Assembly (NCBI GenBank): GCA_963922205.1
Contig: CAWUHX010000031.1
Span: 1,054,001 to 1,118,000 of the forward strand
Length of the DNA stretch: 64,000 nt
From: Romanomermis culicivorax
Taxonomy: Eukaryota; Nematoda; Enoplea; Mermithida; Mermithidae
Direction of reading: 5' to 3'
In this document: in pieces, positions 12,001-23,627 of the stretch
How positions within the stretch are numbered: the first letter of the stretch is position 1
Layout of the letters: the number at the start of each line of letters is the position of its first letter
Translations under genes and position numbers: made by a program
Notes under the pieces: model-generated
What the model was told of the DNA's origin: nothing
The model's input: the letters and a program-made list of their open reading frames with translations, nothing else
Databases searched by the model: none

Positions 12001-15000
12001 CTATCGTAAACCTCAGAACGGCTGAAAAAAGTAATCCTACGGTGAGTGGAACCCAAATTTTTTTCAGCACAAAAAAATAGCACTTCAAATTTCGACACTT
12101 TGAAAATTAATTACAGCAGTAGTTTTTTTGGTAAATGATTAAATTTTCTACAGTATGATAGCTCACAGCAGTGGTTCTCTACATAGCAAATATAACCTGC
12201 TCATCTCAAATATCATGTGCTATTCATTTAGCAAACTCTGATCAAAGTCGCCCCACTTTACCTTACCACCTTCTAAATTCAAAATTCGTTGGCGGATACC
12301 CGACTTATCTAAAATCCTCAGGGGGTTCAAAATTTACCTCAAAAACACGAAAAAACCAATTTATGACGAAAATTTTCCAAAAAAGGTCAAAAAAGACGCT
12401 TTTTGACATAATTTTTATGGTTATGTTATAGACGCAGGTAGGGATAGTATCGGATACTGGACTCGATCCGACTGAATTGGGGGATCCCCGAACTCTGGGT
12501 ATGACTCTTTATTATGCTTATTAATTTTTTAGATCTATTTTATTTGGGAAAACAGTTGCGCAATGATGGTCAAAAATTGAGCGATTACAAGTTATCGGAA
12601 AACTCCATAATTTTTGCTGCGCCGCAACCGACTACGAATTTTTTGAAGTCTGGTAGGTTTGTGCTAATCATAGTTCAGGGTGTTGCGCTCTAATCTGCTC
12701 CCTATGAAAAACCACTTCTGGTTAAGCTACAAAAATGTTATTCACATTGTTTTGTAGAGAATTTGACTCTGCGATTAACGGTTTTTATCAGACCGTTTCA
12801 GGTAAAGTATTGCATGGTCTTCTGAGAGTTGAAAGTGTGAACTTGATATTTTTCATTATATGTAGAAATTACTAGAAAAATTTGGTCCACTATACAGTTT
12901 GTTATGGAGGGATAGTGCATTCTCATGTTAGCGATTTATAAGTGAACGAATTCCCAATTGAGGGATTCCCAAACGAGCGATCGAGAATGTAATAATACAT
13001 TATTTTTATTCTCTTTCTTTATCTTAATTTTTTTTGTATTTATATCTTTTTTCTTTCGTTTTCTGTGTGTGTTGCTTATGTTTTCATTTATGTATGTTTT
13101 TACGTTTTCATCTTTTGCATCTGCTTTCTTTCATTTTCTGTCTTGTCATCCCTTTTCTTGCTTATGATAGAATACATCACAAGCTGTCATTTTAAATGAC
13201 CATATTCTCCCATATAATTCTTATACAGTTCGGTTCATTGTTGTAGGTGTGAAAATATTTATAAAAAACATAAACAAAAAAATGCTGGAGGAAGCAAAAG
13301 ATCAAGAGAAAGAAAACGTGAACAAGAATGAAGGCATTAAGAATAAAGTAAAATAGGTAGAAAGACAAACGAAGAAAATATGAAGAAATCTGACAAGAAA
13401 GGAAAAGCAACATAGAGAAAGCAGCAAGCAAGGAAGGACGAAGAAACATGATGTGAGAAAGAATGAAATGAAAGGAACAGAAGCATACATGTAATTGGGG
13501 GGAAGTGCTATGGGAACCCCCCCCCCCCCCAGAAATCGTCGACCATATGCTTTGACATGTATGCTAAAGTTGAAGCAAATCAGTAATAATGAATAGCGAA
13601 TATAATTGTAGGTTTTCTGAAAAAATCAATTGAAGTTGAAGTGCAGTTCTGGATACAATGAAAACTTTTAAACTTTTATCCAAATGGAACGTGAAGTTAG
13701 CGATTCCTGAAAGTATTACTGTCAAACTAGCTACTGAATATTCACTTGTCACCATCTAAACTTCAATTTTATTATAAATCAAGCTTGTTATACTATCAAA
13801 AATACTAGTTTTTTGTAATCTTGCTCCGAACCGGGGCAACCCTAGCCCCGGCCCGGGGCCAGGGCAGCTGCCCCGGTGCCGGGGTCGGGGCCTGGGACAA
13901 CCCTAGTAAAAACATGTATAAACAAAAACATGAGTAATACACACAGAAAACGAAAGAAAAAAGGAATACATAGAAAGAAAAATATAAGGTAAAGAAGGAA
14001 AATATGAGGAAAGTCTTTTTACATTCTCGATCGCTTGTTTGGAATCGCTGGCATGGGAATTGCTCAATTGGGAATCGTTCGCATGGGGATCGCTCAACTG
14101 GGAATTCGCTCACTTGGGATTCGCTCACATGAGAGTATCCTGTTAATGGATTGGGTCAGAGGTTCATGGCTCGGCCCATGATCCAACTCTGTGTTTTTAC
14201 TGTCTTTCCCGACGCGATGTTATGTGGCCCGAAAGTAACATTTCAAAGAAATGTGTTCTGAAATGTGATTTTTGTCATAAAATTACTTTGATTAAAATTT
14301 CGTTTTCCCTCCAGAAGCGCCCAGCGCTGGGGAAATTGACAATTTACTGGGAAGCTTGCAGGCAACGTTTTCCGATGCTGCTCACAGGCACATGGTGATT
14401 TTGAATTTTCGCTAGCTACGTCTTCATTATGAAAACATTTTTAGCTTATAAAAATTGTCAGCAATTCGGAAACTTTGAAAAATCTGATGGATTGTGTTCC
14501 AGGACTACGGAAAGATGCTAAAGCTCAAGGTTACAATTTCTGTTCGTTTGAACCGCTCGAAATTTTACGTTTTTTCTAATTTCAGCTGTTCTCAATGATC
14601 CTTACTTGCTTATTCATTGGTTCAACGTCGAAAATGCTTCTGAGTAAGTTTTTTAATTTAAATGTTTTGAAATTTGACGATAACTATTGAGTCAGTTTTT
14701 CTTGTCTTAGAAATTTTACCGCCCACCCCAGTTTGTTCGTCGCTTGCCAACAATTGGTCGAGCATATGCATGCCGAATTGGTCCGCCATCGTGGGATACC
14801 ACCCGCGCTTTTTGAGAGCGGAATAGGAGGTAATTTAAAGAGCTCCAAATAAAAACTTAATTGTTAGAATCTTGACAGTTGTGCAGTTTTCGACCATCTA
14901 AGGAACTAAAATTTTGCGTTTTGAGGTACAATTTGATGATTTTTCAAATTTTTCAGTAATTGCGTGTTCTGACTTTTCTGGATTACACGATGTTCTATTT

Positions 15001-16862
15001 TTCAATTTGAAGGTTATAAAGATGAAACTTCGAATTCATTTTTTGAATGTCGAAAGCTTGATGAGATTTTCCTGCTGGGTAAAGCTCTCGTCTGTTTTTG
15101 ATGTGTAGAAGTACAAGTTGAACATCATTGTTTAGTACATCACTGTCGTAACTTTAATATTTTTCTCTTTGATTGCGTGAGCCAGAGGTCCTCAAGGTCA
15201 GATTTTCATGTAGGGGTATTTAAAATATTGCGGAAGTAGTGTAGCTAAATTCCCACTAAAAAGGCCATTTTTAAAAGGATAAGGCACCCAGTGAATTTAT
15301 AGGGGTTAAGATAAGGGTAACACCCCCCACATACCCCTCCATGGGGCTCTCTGGCGTGTATATTTCTTCCTCACCGGGTTTGGAAATTCAAAATATTGAT
15401 GAAGAACTCCAAAACCTCTTCTCACAGGTATGGATGGATATTCGTCGGCAGAAGACGAAGATGATGAAAATGCGCCTGGACGTACCCAGGTAAAAATGTT
15501 GTTTATTGTCACAGGATGTAGTAAAGCAACTATGAGTTCCAAACTTCTGACTCCGTCAGAATTTAAAAAAACATTTAGTATAGAAAGCGATAGAATTCCT
15601 CGGTTGTTTACTATGTACGACTTTTTGAAAATTAGCCCAATGCTAGCCTATCGAATCAAACTCCACGAATTCATATTACGCCGGAATATTTGGCAGCGGC
15701 CTTAGCAGCGGCTACGGCTAGTAAGTTGTTTATTAATTTTAGTTGTCTCAGATTATTTCTAAATGTTTTTATGACTGTAATTGATTCGTTAACTTAAAAT
15801 TTTATAATCAAATTTTGTCTCGTTGAACGTCGCAAATAATTTTCTCTCTGAGTGGTCTGCGTTATCTTTTTTCATTTCCCAGCAAGCCCGAGAAACGCCG
15901 CGGCTTCCACATCGCAAACCAGCGCACCTTCGACTGTGGTTCCTATCGCCAACGTCGCACCGACTTGGACGCCAAGGCCAGCTGCGGCTGCACCCGCTGG
16001 TAATATTTTAACGACCGAAATGTTACGGCAAGCTATGCAACAAGCTTTGGCTGCCGCCGCGGCAAACGCACCGACGCCTCCGGCTGCAGCAGCAGTTCAG
16101 CAGGAGCAAAATTATGAGGTTTGTGTTTAAGATTGAAACCCCACGACTCATAGTTGACACATTAACATAAGGTAAGAGTGGTAAGCAATCAGTCTCGAGC
16201 AAACATGCACGGCAAGAATTTTCCAGGGGGGAGGGTCCATGGACTTTTTTCCCTGGCGGGTAGGGGAGGGGTGGGTGAGCAAAAAAACAAAAAAAGTTCT
16301 GCAAGCCTGTTTTTCATACAAAAGATGCACAAAAATCATGAAAAAAGCTGTCTTGGAAAAAGTTCAGGTAGGAGTGTTTGACGATTTTTTTGGCCAGGGT
16401 CTCAGGTATGGGGGTTTACCCCATCTTACCCCCCTATGTGCATGTATGGTCTCGAAGATATTTTTCAGAAAAGTAATATCAAAACTTAGTATTGATGGAT
16501 AATTCTATAAAAATATTTTTATTACAGTCATCCAATTCAAAAGGCAAAAGAAAATGATTATGTTAGCTTGGCTCTCTAAATTCTGGCAATAAAGCATAAT
16601 CGTAATGAATTGAGTGAAATTTTTCTCGTATGAGCGACAAAAATCACAGCTGATAATAAACTCATCAAATTGAACCTACCTCTTCGGTAAAATTATTTGA
16701 ATTTTATTTTAGATGCAATTTTCTGAACTAGAATCGATGGGATTTAATAATCGCGAAGAAAATTTAAGGGCATTACGTAATTCTAACGGCGATGTGTATG
16801 GAGCCTTGGAATTTATCATCAACGAAAGAGAGAGGGTAGAATCAAGCATGGGTCTCGACTGA
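9021..16862 (+). CDS. UBL7: Ubiquitin-like protein 7 (UBL7) orthologue, 10 exons
   Basis: Coding exons: 9021-9153, 12533-12652, 14315-14394, 14445-14529, 14586-14643, 14711-14829, 15428-15489, 15636-15720, 15883-16118, 16713-16862. All joins keep frame at GT-AG borders and give 1128 nt, 375 aa, close to the 380 aa of human UBL7. Exons 1-2 form an N-terminal ubiquitin-like domain (LFYLGKQLRNDGQKLSDYKL). Exons 4-6 carry the central block around PGLRKDAKAQ and HPSLF. Exon 7 is an acidic patch (SSAEDEDDENAPG). Exons 8-9 have the two Leu/Ala-rich helices. Exon 10 is a C-terminal UBA domain (LESMGFNNREENLRAL, then NGDVYGALEFII). UBL-UBA proteins of this kind bind ubiquitin chains and act as adaptors near the proteasome; UBL7's own role is poorly defined. 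Introns 1, 2, 6 and 9 contain transposons. The ATG at 9021 was chosen because the ubiquitin fold starts there at once. Confidence 0.93.
9819..10016 (+). mobile_element. hAT-like MITE, family A (G-run type)
   Basis: Ends are CATACCTGTA and TACAGGTATG (perfect 10-bp inverted repeats). It is flanked by a perfect 8-bp target duplication GATCAGAT (9811-9818 and 10017-10024). The interior contains three runs of 9-10 G. It lies in intron 1 of the UBL7-like gene. Confidence 0.88.
10025..10660. repeat. Interspersed repeat R, copy 1
   Basis: A several-hundred-base segment with diverged copies near 22440-22870, 40980-41220 and 50085-50640. Shared blocks include a TGCATTTTGGTGCATTTTAG-like start and AGCATGTCTACCTTCA. 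A GC hairpin lies near 10512-10530. No coding potential; possibly the inside of a larger non-autonomous DNA element. Confidence 0.6.
11338..11870 (-). pseudogene. Tigger/pogo-type transposase relic
   Basis: On the minus strand, a helical block with a W-F-x-K-F-L-K-R-H motif (about 11850-11810) leads to ILNVDETGLST (about 11660), the second-Asp signature of pogo/Tigger DDE transposases. A PHD-like C-terminal finger follows (QCDKCDGWICGN, then FICQICPAQRD, about 11445-11338). Reading it needs at least one frame change, and stops occur at about 11727 and inside the finger, so it is dead. It sits antisense in intron 1 of the UBL7-like gene. No terminal repeats were found. Confidence 0.8.
12955..14052. 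repeat. Foldback repeat with arms of about 150 bp
   Basis: The left arm (about 12955-13110) and the right arm (about 13905-14052) are inverted copies. Both contain GCGATCGAGAATGTAA, a pyrimidine/purine tract and TTTCTTTCGTTTTCTGTGTG (or complement). The middle holds purine-rich simple sequence with no gene. It lies in intron 2 of the UBL7-like gene. Target duplications were not found. Confidence 0.75.
13831..13906. repeat. GC-rich repeat remnant
   Basis: About 76 bp of near-pure GC sequence made of CCGGGGC and GCCCCGG blocks with CAACCCTAG at two places, embedded in AT-rich DNA. The CAACCCTAG ends resemble hAT-type termini, but no paired end or target duplication is present. Confidence 0.4.
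14038..14131. repeat. Tandem repeat, six units of about 15 bp
   Basis: Six imperfect units of the form TGGGAATCGCTCAnn follow one another. Two or three units recur inverted at the outer edge of the left foldback arm (about 12940-12975), so the array belongs to the ends of that element. Confidence 0.7.
15183..15353 (+). mobile_element. hAT-like MITE, family D, copy 1
   Basis: Ends CAGAGGTCC and GGGGCTCTCTG match the ends of copies at 59115-60129 and 45325-45696. The flanks GCGTGAGC and GCGTGTAT agree at 5 of 8 positions, consistent with an old duplication. It lies in intron 6 of the UBL7-like gene. Confidence 0.65.
16200..16448 (+). mobile_element. hAT-like MITE, family B, copy 1
   Basis: Ends CAAACATGCAC and GTGCATGTATG. 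Target duplication GTCTCGAG/GTCTCGAA (7 of 8). It lies in intron 9 of the UBL7-like gene and shares its whole length with the copy at 17958-18208. Confidence 0.85.
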
Positions 16863-16908
16863 TTGTATGAATTTTATACGCATAAATAATCGCGTAATCT
16901 AAAACTGT

Positions 16909-16914
16909 AATAAA
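16909..16914 (+). promoter_or_regulatory. Poly(A) signal of the UBL7-like gene
   Basis: AATAAA lies 47 bases after the stop codon. Cleavage 10-30 bases downstream would put the 3' end inside or very near the end of the convergent SYAP1-like coding region (stop at 16934). Confidence 0.7.
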
Positions 16915-16933
16915 CTGTTTTTTGGAATACAAG

Positions 16934-19393
16934 TTAATTTGAAGTTATATGCTTTAAATTGAAATCATTTTTCAATAAATCATCGATTTCCTCTTCCCAA
17001 TCGTTATTTTCTTTCTGTTGCTGTATTTGATTGACGTTTGATCCGTTGTTAATCAACTCGTAATCGTTCAATTCGGACAATAAATCATTTTCCCAATTTT
17101 GTTTACTGTTATCCGATTTTCGTTCCATCGGAGGCGAGCCTAATCAACAGGAAACATCAATCTTAGAAATGTTGATTGGATGAGTTTTTCAAAAAATTTG
17201 TACGCGTGTTTGACTAGGGGAATACCGTATCGAAAGATCCAGTTTAAAAAATTTTCATCATTTTCAGTGACTTGGTTGATTTTTTGTTGCCCCAGAAATT
17301 CTACCGTTCAACTTTGTTCCTAACGATAGTTAATGCATTCAATTCAATAACTGAAAAATTACCAACTTCGATCCTGACAGTATTAAAATTATTGACTGAC
17401 TTTCAGCACTCAAGATTCCTAGCTCTTGTCTGGCGGTCACCAAATCTGGGTCATTGTCGGGCACACTGGTCACATCGCTTATAAATTCCACTGTACTGGG
17501 TGACAATAAATTGTCGACTCTATCGTTCAATGTTTTAGTTCCTGGTTCATCTTCGTTTAGTTGGGAGTCGACTTTCATCGACGTCGACGAAGATGGTAGA
17601 ATTTCTTCACCACCAGGAGAAGCGGAGTCTGAAGTTTCATAAATGAAAGTTGCATTCGAAAAGATAAGTAGGAAAGGAACAAATATATAACCTTTGTGTT
17701 CTCGATCTACCATGCTTTTCAAAGCGATACTTTGCTTGATAAGGGAGATACGATAGAAATAATTACGCCAAAATCTAGCTTCCGAAATTCTATAAATAAA
17801 AAATATAGCATAGGTGGTACAAATATTTTTTTGGTATGAAGATTATCGCCGAAACTAGGAAATTCATCATCGGCAATGCCAATTTAACCATGGAGCACTG
17901 GAAAAAGCAGGATAAACTGGGTTTTTACAATCCCTGTAGAAAGAACTGCATTTGTATCAGACATGCACGGCAAGAATTATCCAGAGGGAATAGTCCTTGA
18001 GCTTTTTATTCAGGGGGTTGGGGGTGGGTGAGCAAAAAACAAAAAAAGTTCTGAAGGCTCGTTTTTCATACAAAATATGCACAAAAATCATCAAAAAAGC
18101 TGTATTAAAAAAAGTTCAGGGGTGTGTTTCACGATTTTTTTAGGCCAGAGGGGGTGGCCAGGGTCTCAGGTATGGGGGTTTACCCCTACCCCCCTATGTG
18201 CATGTATGATTTGTATACCTGTGCTTTCTGATGAGTGTCTAAGTTTGGGTTTTATATTGACCTTTTAAAACTCGGACGATGCAACACCTATGTATGGGTA
18301 GAAGTAGTGTAAAATCAGTGACAAAGCATCCAGACGCCCATTTCAAAACCAGGATGCAAGCCGAATTATGTCCCAAGAAAGTAAATTTTTCTCGCCATTT
18401 TTTGATTTGAGAATAAATAAATTTGAAATGAAAACTCTATCATTATCATACTAGTTTACATTGCACGTTAAAAATTTGCATTATTTTCGAGCGATAAAGC
18501 TCGAATGACTATAACTTGATTGAATGTATCCAACCCGATAACTGTTTCATTTCTGGAATCAGCACATCAAACTCTATCAGAGAACTTCTAATGCACAGGT
18601 GCAACGTTGAGAAACATCCTTAGTTTTTCTTATATTGAAAAAATCCACAAATTATCTCAACCTACATTTTAGGCACAAGTTGGAATCGCATTTTACGCAA
18701 ATTCGGATCTTCGTTCAACATTATCATTGCCAAATTAACGTTCACATCGTAATCGAATTGAAAATCCAACTGTTCGGGCGGGGGATCGCTCAAGAAATTT
18801 CTCGAATCAAACGATAAACTTAAAATTTGTTTTTTAACCAACGTTTCTTCGGTACATCCGCGCCAAGCTGGTTCGCTTGTTGTTGTTAAAATAGTTGAAG
18901 ATGCTTGATTTTGTCGAATAGTTGATTCTTCAGCGGCAAACTTTTCGTTTTCTTCCTCTAATTCTTTCAACATTTGCTATATCGAAGATAACTAATATTT
19001 AATCATGTTTCAAAATAGACGTTTCAAACTAGATTACTTTCGCATCGAAGAAGTGTTTCAGATCTTCAGGTTTGGCATGGACAATCTTACTAGCTAGAGA
19101 ATTGACGGAATCTTCAAAACAAAAAGTTCCCTTTGACCTTGAACATTCAATTTAAATAGAGAGACCTTACCTACAAATTTATTCGCGTAATTTCGCGATT
19201 TAATGAAGTCAAATATTTTGGTGACGTTTTTGTCGTCACCTTCGAGCTTAGCTTCGTTACTTTTTTCATTTTCGATACTGTCATTTGTACCTTCAAAATT
19301 TATATTCTTCTGATCTTCTTTAGCAGCAGCACTCGGCAATGGGGAAGCAAGTTGTTGCGATATTGACGAAAACCAGCCATTTATATGATTCAT
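16934..19393 (-). CDS. SYAP1: Synapse-associated protein 1 (SYAP1) orthologue, BSD domain
   Basis: Minus-strand coding exons: 19393-19171, 19111-19038, 18976-18666, 17789-17692, 17628-17401, 17139-16934. The joins keep frame and total 1140 nt, 379 aa (human SYAP1 is 352 aa). The BSD domain spans exons 3-4: a helix with QILSLSFDSRNFLSDPP, then LAMIMLNEDPNLRKMRF, then the diagnostic FWRNYFYRISLIKQS. Exon 5 has the conserved VEFISDV motif, and exon 6 ends in two acidic W-E repeats (NWENDLLSELNDYEL and NDWEEEIDDLL) as in SYAP1. In mammals and flies this cytosolic, Golgi- and synapse-associated protein is linked to Akt/TORC2 signalling. The ATG follows an acceptor site (AG at 19398-19397), so a 5' non-coding exon probably lies upstream. 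A family-B MITE sits in intron 3. Confidence 0.93.
17958..18208 (+). mobile_element. hAT-like MITE, family B, copy 2
   Basis: Ends CAGACATGCACGG and TATGTGCATGTATG. A perfect 8-bp target duplication ATTTGTAT lies at 17950-17957 and 18209-18216. It is inside intron 3 of the SYAP1-like gene, opposite to the direction of transcription. Confidence 0.92.
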
Positions 19394-19421
19394 TTCCTGG
19401 AAGGAAAGAAAACAATCAAAA

Positions 19422-19667
19422 CATGCATGCAATCGGGGAGGGGAGTGCCATAGGAGGAACTCCAAACAGAAATTGTCGGCCGTTCGTAAATACACTTTTT
19501 TACTATTTGTAGATAAATTTTACAATTTTTTGAACTATTTTTCGGACTTTTTGGTGAAAAAATCAATTTTTCCCCTCAAAGAGCACCTAAAATTTTGGGA
19601 AATCGATGACCCTTCGTCCCAAAAACGTTGTTTGGCCCTAAGACCTTGGGACTCCGTTACATAAAAA
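19422..19667 (+). mobile_element. Degenerate family-C MITE upstream of SYAP1
   Basis: The left end (CATGCATGCAATCGGGG), the AGAAAT and CCAAAATTTT-type interior and the right end (CTCCGTTACAT) follow the intact family-C copies. The terminal bases and the target duplication have decayed. It lies immediately 5' of the first coding exon of the SYAP1-like gene. Confidence 0.55.
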
Positions 19668-22150
19668 GTACCAAAAACGAGTAACAGTAAGATTAAATTG
19701 ACCCAGTCAACTCGAGTATGTTTTATTCGTTGCATAATGAAGAATAGTGCTTGATTTCGCAAGCCATCTTTTATCTCTACATGGCCTTCTGTATCAACTT
19801 GCAGACAAATTACTCTTAAACGATTAGAGCGATTCGAAAGCTAATTATTTATCCTGCAAAAGTCATAACTTAAATTTATGTGAATATGAGGTAAAATATG
19901 GTAACTCTATAATTTCAAAATGCAACTTATTTTTATAATGCTCTAAATTGTCATCTCGCTAAATAAAATTAGCAGCATTTTCATGTTATCCCTGTAGCTA
20001 AGGTTTGTTGCATCATGTTGGCTGAATTATTCAGAGATGAGGCGCTAGAGTTGAGCAGCGTTTCTGTGCTCGCATATTTGTGCATATTGGCACAAGAAGC
20101 CAAAAAATTAAAAATTGTTCGCATCTGCCATAAATTTGATAGAGTTGCATATAGCGCACTGATCTTGAGGTAACAAAAAGTGTCTGAGAAAACGGTCTGC
20201 ACTTTATATACAAACACAATGTTGAAAAAATTCAATGATCTCTAGAGACTATTTTATGAAGTTTATATTCTCCTACCATTTCCCATCACGAATTTTATTT
20301 TGAAAGAGATAAGAAAGAACATGTCCAGAATGAGTTACTTTCAACGAAGACACGGTAGAAAGTTGCATATATTTTCGGTCGAAAAATTATATCACCCAAG
20401 CTAACAGGCAACAATGTCAATGTTTTGATTTCAATAAATATCAAATCTTTAAAAAAATAATTTCATTTACCCCCCAACTCAAAAAAACGGAGGAGTCCAA
20501 AAATTGCATTCATTTATCAGTGACAATTTGTAAATTTGCTTCAATAATACAAACAGACTATTCCACGTGAACTTGTTCGCGTTTGGGCCAGATAAGAGTA
20601 GATCATGTTTCATGTTTAGTTCATTTCGGCGCTGTACGAGGCGTCAAGAAAATTTGACGTTTTCAGTCTCTAAAATGTAGAAAAATCAATGAAATTCAAT
20701 TTCCCACTGGTTAAAAATCAAATGCCAATTGTCACAAGCGGCCAATTTTATTTGTGCCAAAAAACATGCTTTTGGCACCGTTGTTTTTTTGGTAGAGAAG
20801 AAAAATTAGAAAAACGATTAGAAGTAGTTTCCTTGAACTGAATTTAACAGTTTTGAAGAAAAATAGTGAAAAGACTGACAGGACTGACGTGTTCGGCCGC
20901 TAGAAAAAAATTTAAATTTTAACGCTTCTAGAACATCGAAAAATGCATTCTTCAGCTTATTCTTGTACACACATCGACGATCGTCATTTTTCCGCCGTTT
21001 GGCGAAAAAAGTCCAACATTTTTTTGGCTCAAAAATGTCGATAGATTATTTATTCATGTTTTTTGAGCTTGGTTGAACATTCTAACTAAAAATCTAAAAA
21101 TTTACAAATCATAATTATAACATCAAAATAGATTGTTTTCAAATGATCTAGAGCAGAAAACAGGGTGGCAGATATTTTATCTTGGCGTCCAATACCGTTA
21201 ATTCCAGCGCGCGCCTAGAAAATTTTTCGGATTTCGATCTTCTAGAACACTGGAAAATGAACCTTCACAATATTTATTTCCTGGACGAAATTTCTAAATT
21301 TTCAGTGGATCCGATGAGTTGGTCAAAATGTAAAAATCATGTGGGAAACATGTAACTTCAATTGAAAAATTAGGTGAGCAACCAAGAATTTGTAGTCTAC
21401 AACCAGCAAAAACTTCTGTTATTGACCTTATGCTGATGATGTTTAAATCATTTTCCAAATGCAAAAAAATTGTTCCCGAAAGTCAAAAATATTTAGAGAC
21501 TGCAGGAGGATTTTGTGAAAGTAATCGAGAAAAATTTTGATATTCAATAAATACATCTAAAAACAATACAAGATCAAAACTTTATCCAGGATATGATTTT
21601 TAAAGCTTGAGCATATAAGTTAGGACGGCACTTGCTAACCGGGAATTAGAAATAATACCAAGAATCGTACATCGTTTGCAATCCCATGTAAAGCGCTGGA
21701 AAATCTCAAGTATTTTTCATTCAAGCTGCATAAAAATACATCCACGGACAGGAAATCCTATAGCTTAATCAAAACAGCCGTCAGGCTCTTGGTTGCACTA
21801 TGCTGGCATGGGCCAACTATACTTCGCCGTACGGCGCGTAAGTATAGCAGCTACTTATCATTTTCATTTACTTATTATCATTTACCACCGTACGGCGTGG
21901 CAGCCACTCATCAGGCGCCCTACCGCACACATGAGACGAAACATACTTAGTGGCTAGATGATGACAATTATGTATGTAAATGTAAACTAGAAACTGAAGT
22001 AGACACGCCTGAGTTGAATTATAGAAATATAATTATTACAGTAGCAGATCTAGCTCACTGACGTACGGCCATGATACATATGAGGAAAAATATCTCTTTG
22101 ATCCTACAGCAAAGTGTACTGTACCAAAGATGTAAGCTACTCTGAAAGGA
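19668..22150. other. Intergenic repeats, no gene assigned
   Basis: Mostly AT-rich repeat debris. A possible exon-like open frame occurs at 19976-20173 on + (after AG, starting HFHVIPVAKVCC), but the opposite strand is also open there and no family was recognised. A small palindrome CGCCGTACGGCG occurs near 21829. GTGCCAA-type repeat words occur near 20750. Confidence 0.4.
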
Positions 22151-22340
22151 CATACCTGTAAGAGGCCCGACCAGTTGGGGGGACAGAAAGCCAAAATTTC
22201 GGGATGGAGGTCCCAAATTTCTAAAACTTTGGCGGCGGGGTCGCAAAAATCACAAGAAAGTCGAAAAATTTCCCAAACAAAGCCAAAAAACTATTTTTTT
22301 CCTCATTTTTCCGATTTTCAAAAATTTTGGTTGCTCACTC
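22151..22340 (+). mobile_element. Truncated family-A MITE
   Basis: The left end CATACCTGTAAGAGGCCCGA and a short G run match family A. The interior diverges and no right terminus is found. A related CTGCACAGTGCA repeat (compare 61379-61633) follows at about 22350. Confidence 0.5.
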
Positions 22341-22349
22341 CACGTTTTT

Positions 22350-22900
22350 TTTTCTGCACAGTGCAAACTTTTTAGGCTTCGTGCAGAATTTTTTTTTGTG
22401 ATTTTTGCACTAGTGCAGAATTTTTTGAGTCATGTGTTTGATCACATCGGATACAGAAAAAATGCATTTTGGTGCATTTTAGAAGGTCATAATCTCAAGA
22501 TTTTCCGGCGCTTTGCACCGGTTTTAACTTTAATAAGCATTATTATGTATTTCCTAGCTCAGACCCGGCTTCTAGCATGTCTACCTTCACTTATCATTTA
22601 ATCTTTAATAGTTTTCATCATCTTAAGCGTATTATCTCATGTTTTAATTGGTAATCTTCAATATTTTCTCTTGATATTTAATGAAGATTCGCATTATTTT
22701 CTTGACACATTTTTTGAGAAGGATCACTGCGTCTGTAAACTTTTTGAAGCGATTATTCCTTTCTAATGTAAAATCAATCCAAAAGCTTCATGGAAGTAGT
22801 TTTCGGAAATTTTTACTCTTCTTGCTCATGTCTTTTCGGCCAAGTTCGTGAGAGTGCTGTGAGGTTGTCTACACAGCAAAAATGATCTGCTGATCTCGAA
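22350..22900. repeat. Interspersed repeat R, copy 2, with CTGCAC repeat
   Basis: 22350-22440 resembles the left part of the element at 61379-61633 (TTTCTGCACAGTGCA). 22450-22870 is a diverged copy of the repeat at 10025-10660, including a GC hairpin at 22505-22521. No coding potential. Confidence 0.6.
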
Positions 22901-22910
22901 TAGTTATCAA

Positions 22911-23627
22911 CAGGGTTTTTTATTTTTGCACACAGCAACCAAATTTCATGCTGTGCAACCAATTTTTTCAGGCAAAGTTGCACAATGCAACCTGGAGCCT
23001 GACGGCCCTTATGACTACGTTATAGAGTTTCCTGTCTGAAAATACGTTTCAAAGTGGGAAATACTGAAAAATTTCCTGCACTTCACGCTGAATTTCAGAT
23101 AATTCATACTTTCATTATTTCTAATGCGTGGTTAGAATCCGAGATGAAATATTGTGCTTTTATGTTTTATATCATTCAAGAACAATTTCTTTTTATTCAA
23201 AATCATTATTGGTAAAATGGTGGACGGTCAAATGTTAAACCTCTTTTCCAAATATTGAAAACACCACAATCGATATTCGATAGTTGCAAAAGAATAAGAT
23301 GGAAAAAGAAACTTTCTGGCTTTTTAGAAATCTCCAAATTTAAATTGTTTAGCGCTCTGCACTGAACAAGTTATTATGGTCAGTTTTTTCATATTTTACC
23401 TCTAGAACTAGGTAATTCAGTTTTGTATGATTTTTATATAGTTTTATGTGCATAACTGACACGAATTAAATGCAACAGAAATATACTTGATTTTCATCGT
23501 TTTTCGGATAGAAGCAGAGGAATTTGTATCAATTTCTGAGTAAGCAACCAAAAAATTTATCGTGCAACCGAACTTTTGCCAAAAATTGCACATTGCAACC
23601 TATCCTGTGCAAAAATAAAAAAGCCTG
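22911..23627. mobile_element. hAT-like non-autonomous element, family F (717 bp)
   Basis: It begins CAGGGTTTTTTATTTTTGCA and ends TGCAAAAATAAAAAAGCCTG (inverted repeats of about 20 bp). A perfect 8-bp target duplication GTTATCAA lies at 22903-22910 and 23628-23635. It split an older repeat whose uninterrupted relative is near 12180-12260. No coding frame inside. Confidence 0.9.

Noticed and set aside
13192-13490. Hydrophobic minus-strand frames (Phe/Leu-rich)
   Set aside because: They come from purine-rich simple sequence on the + strand; low complexity, no family.
13484-13563. Possible short family-C MITE
   Set aside because: Ends CATACATGTAATTGGGG and CATGTATG are present, but the flanks do not match and the unit is only about 80 bp, so it was not listed as an element.
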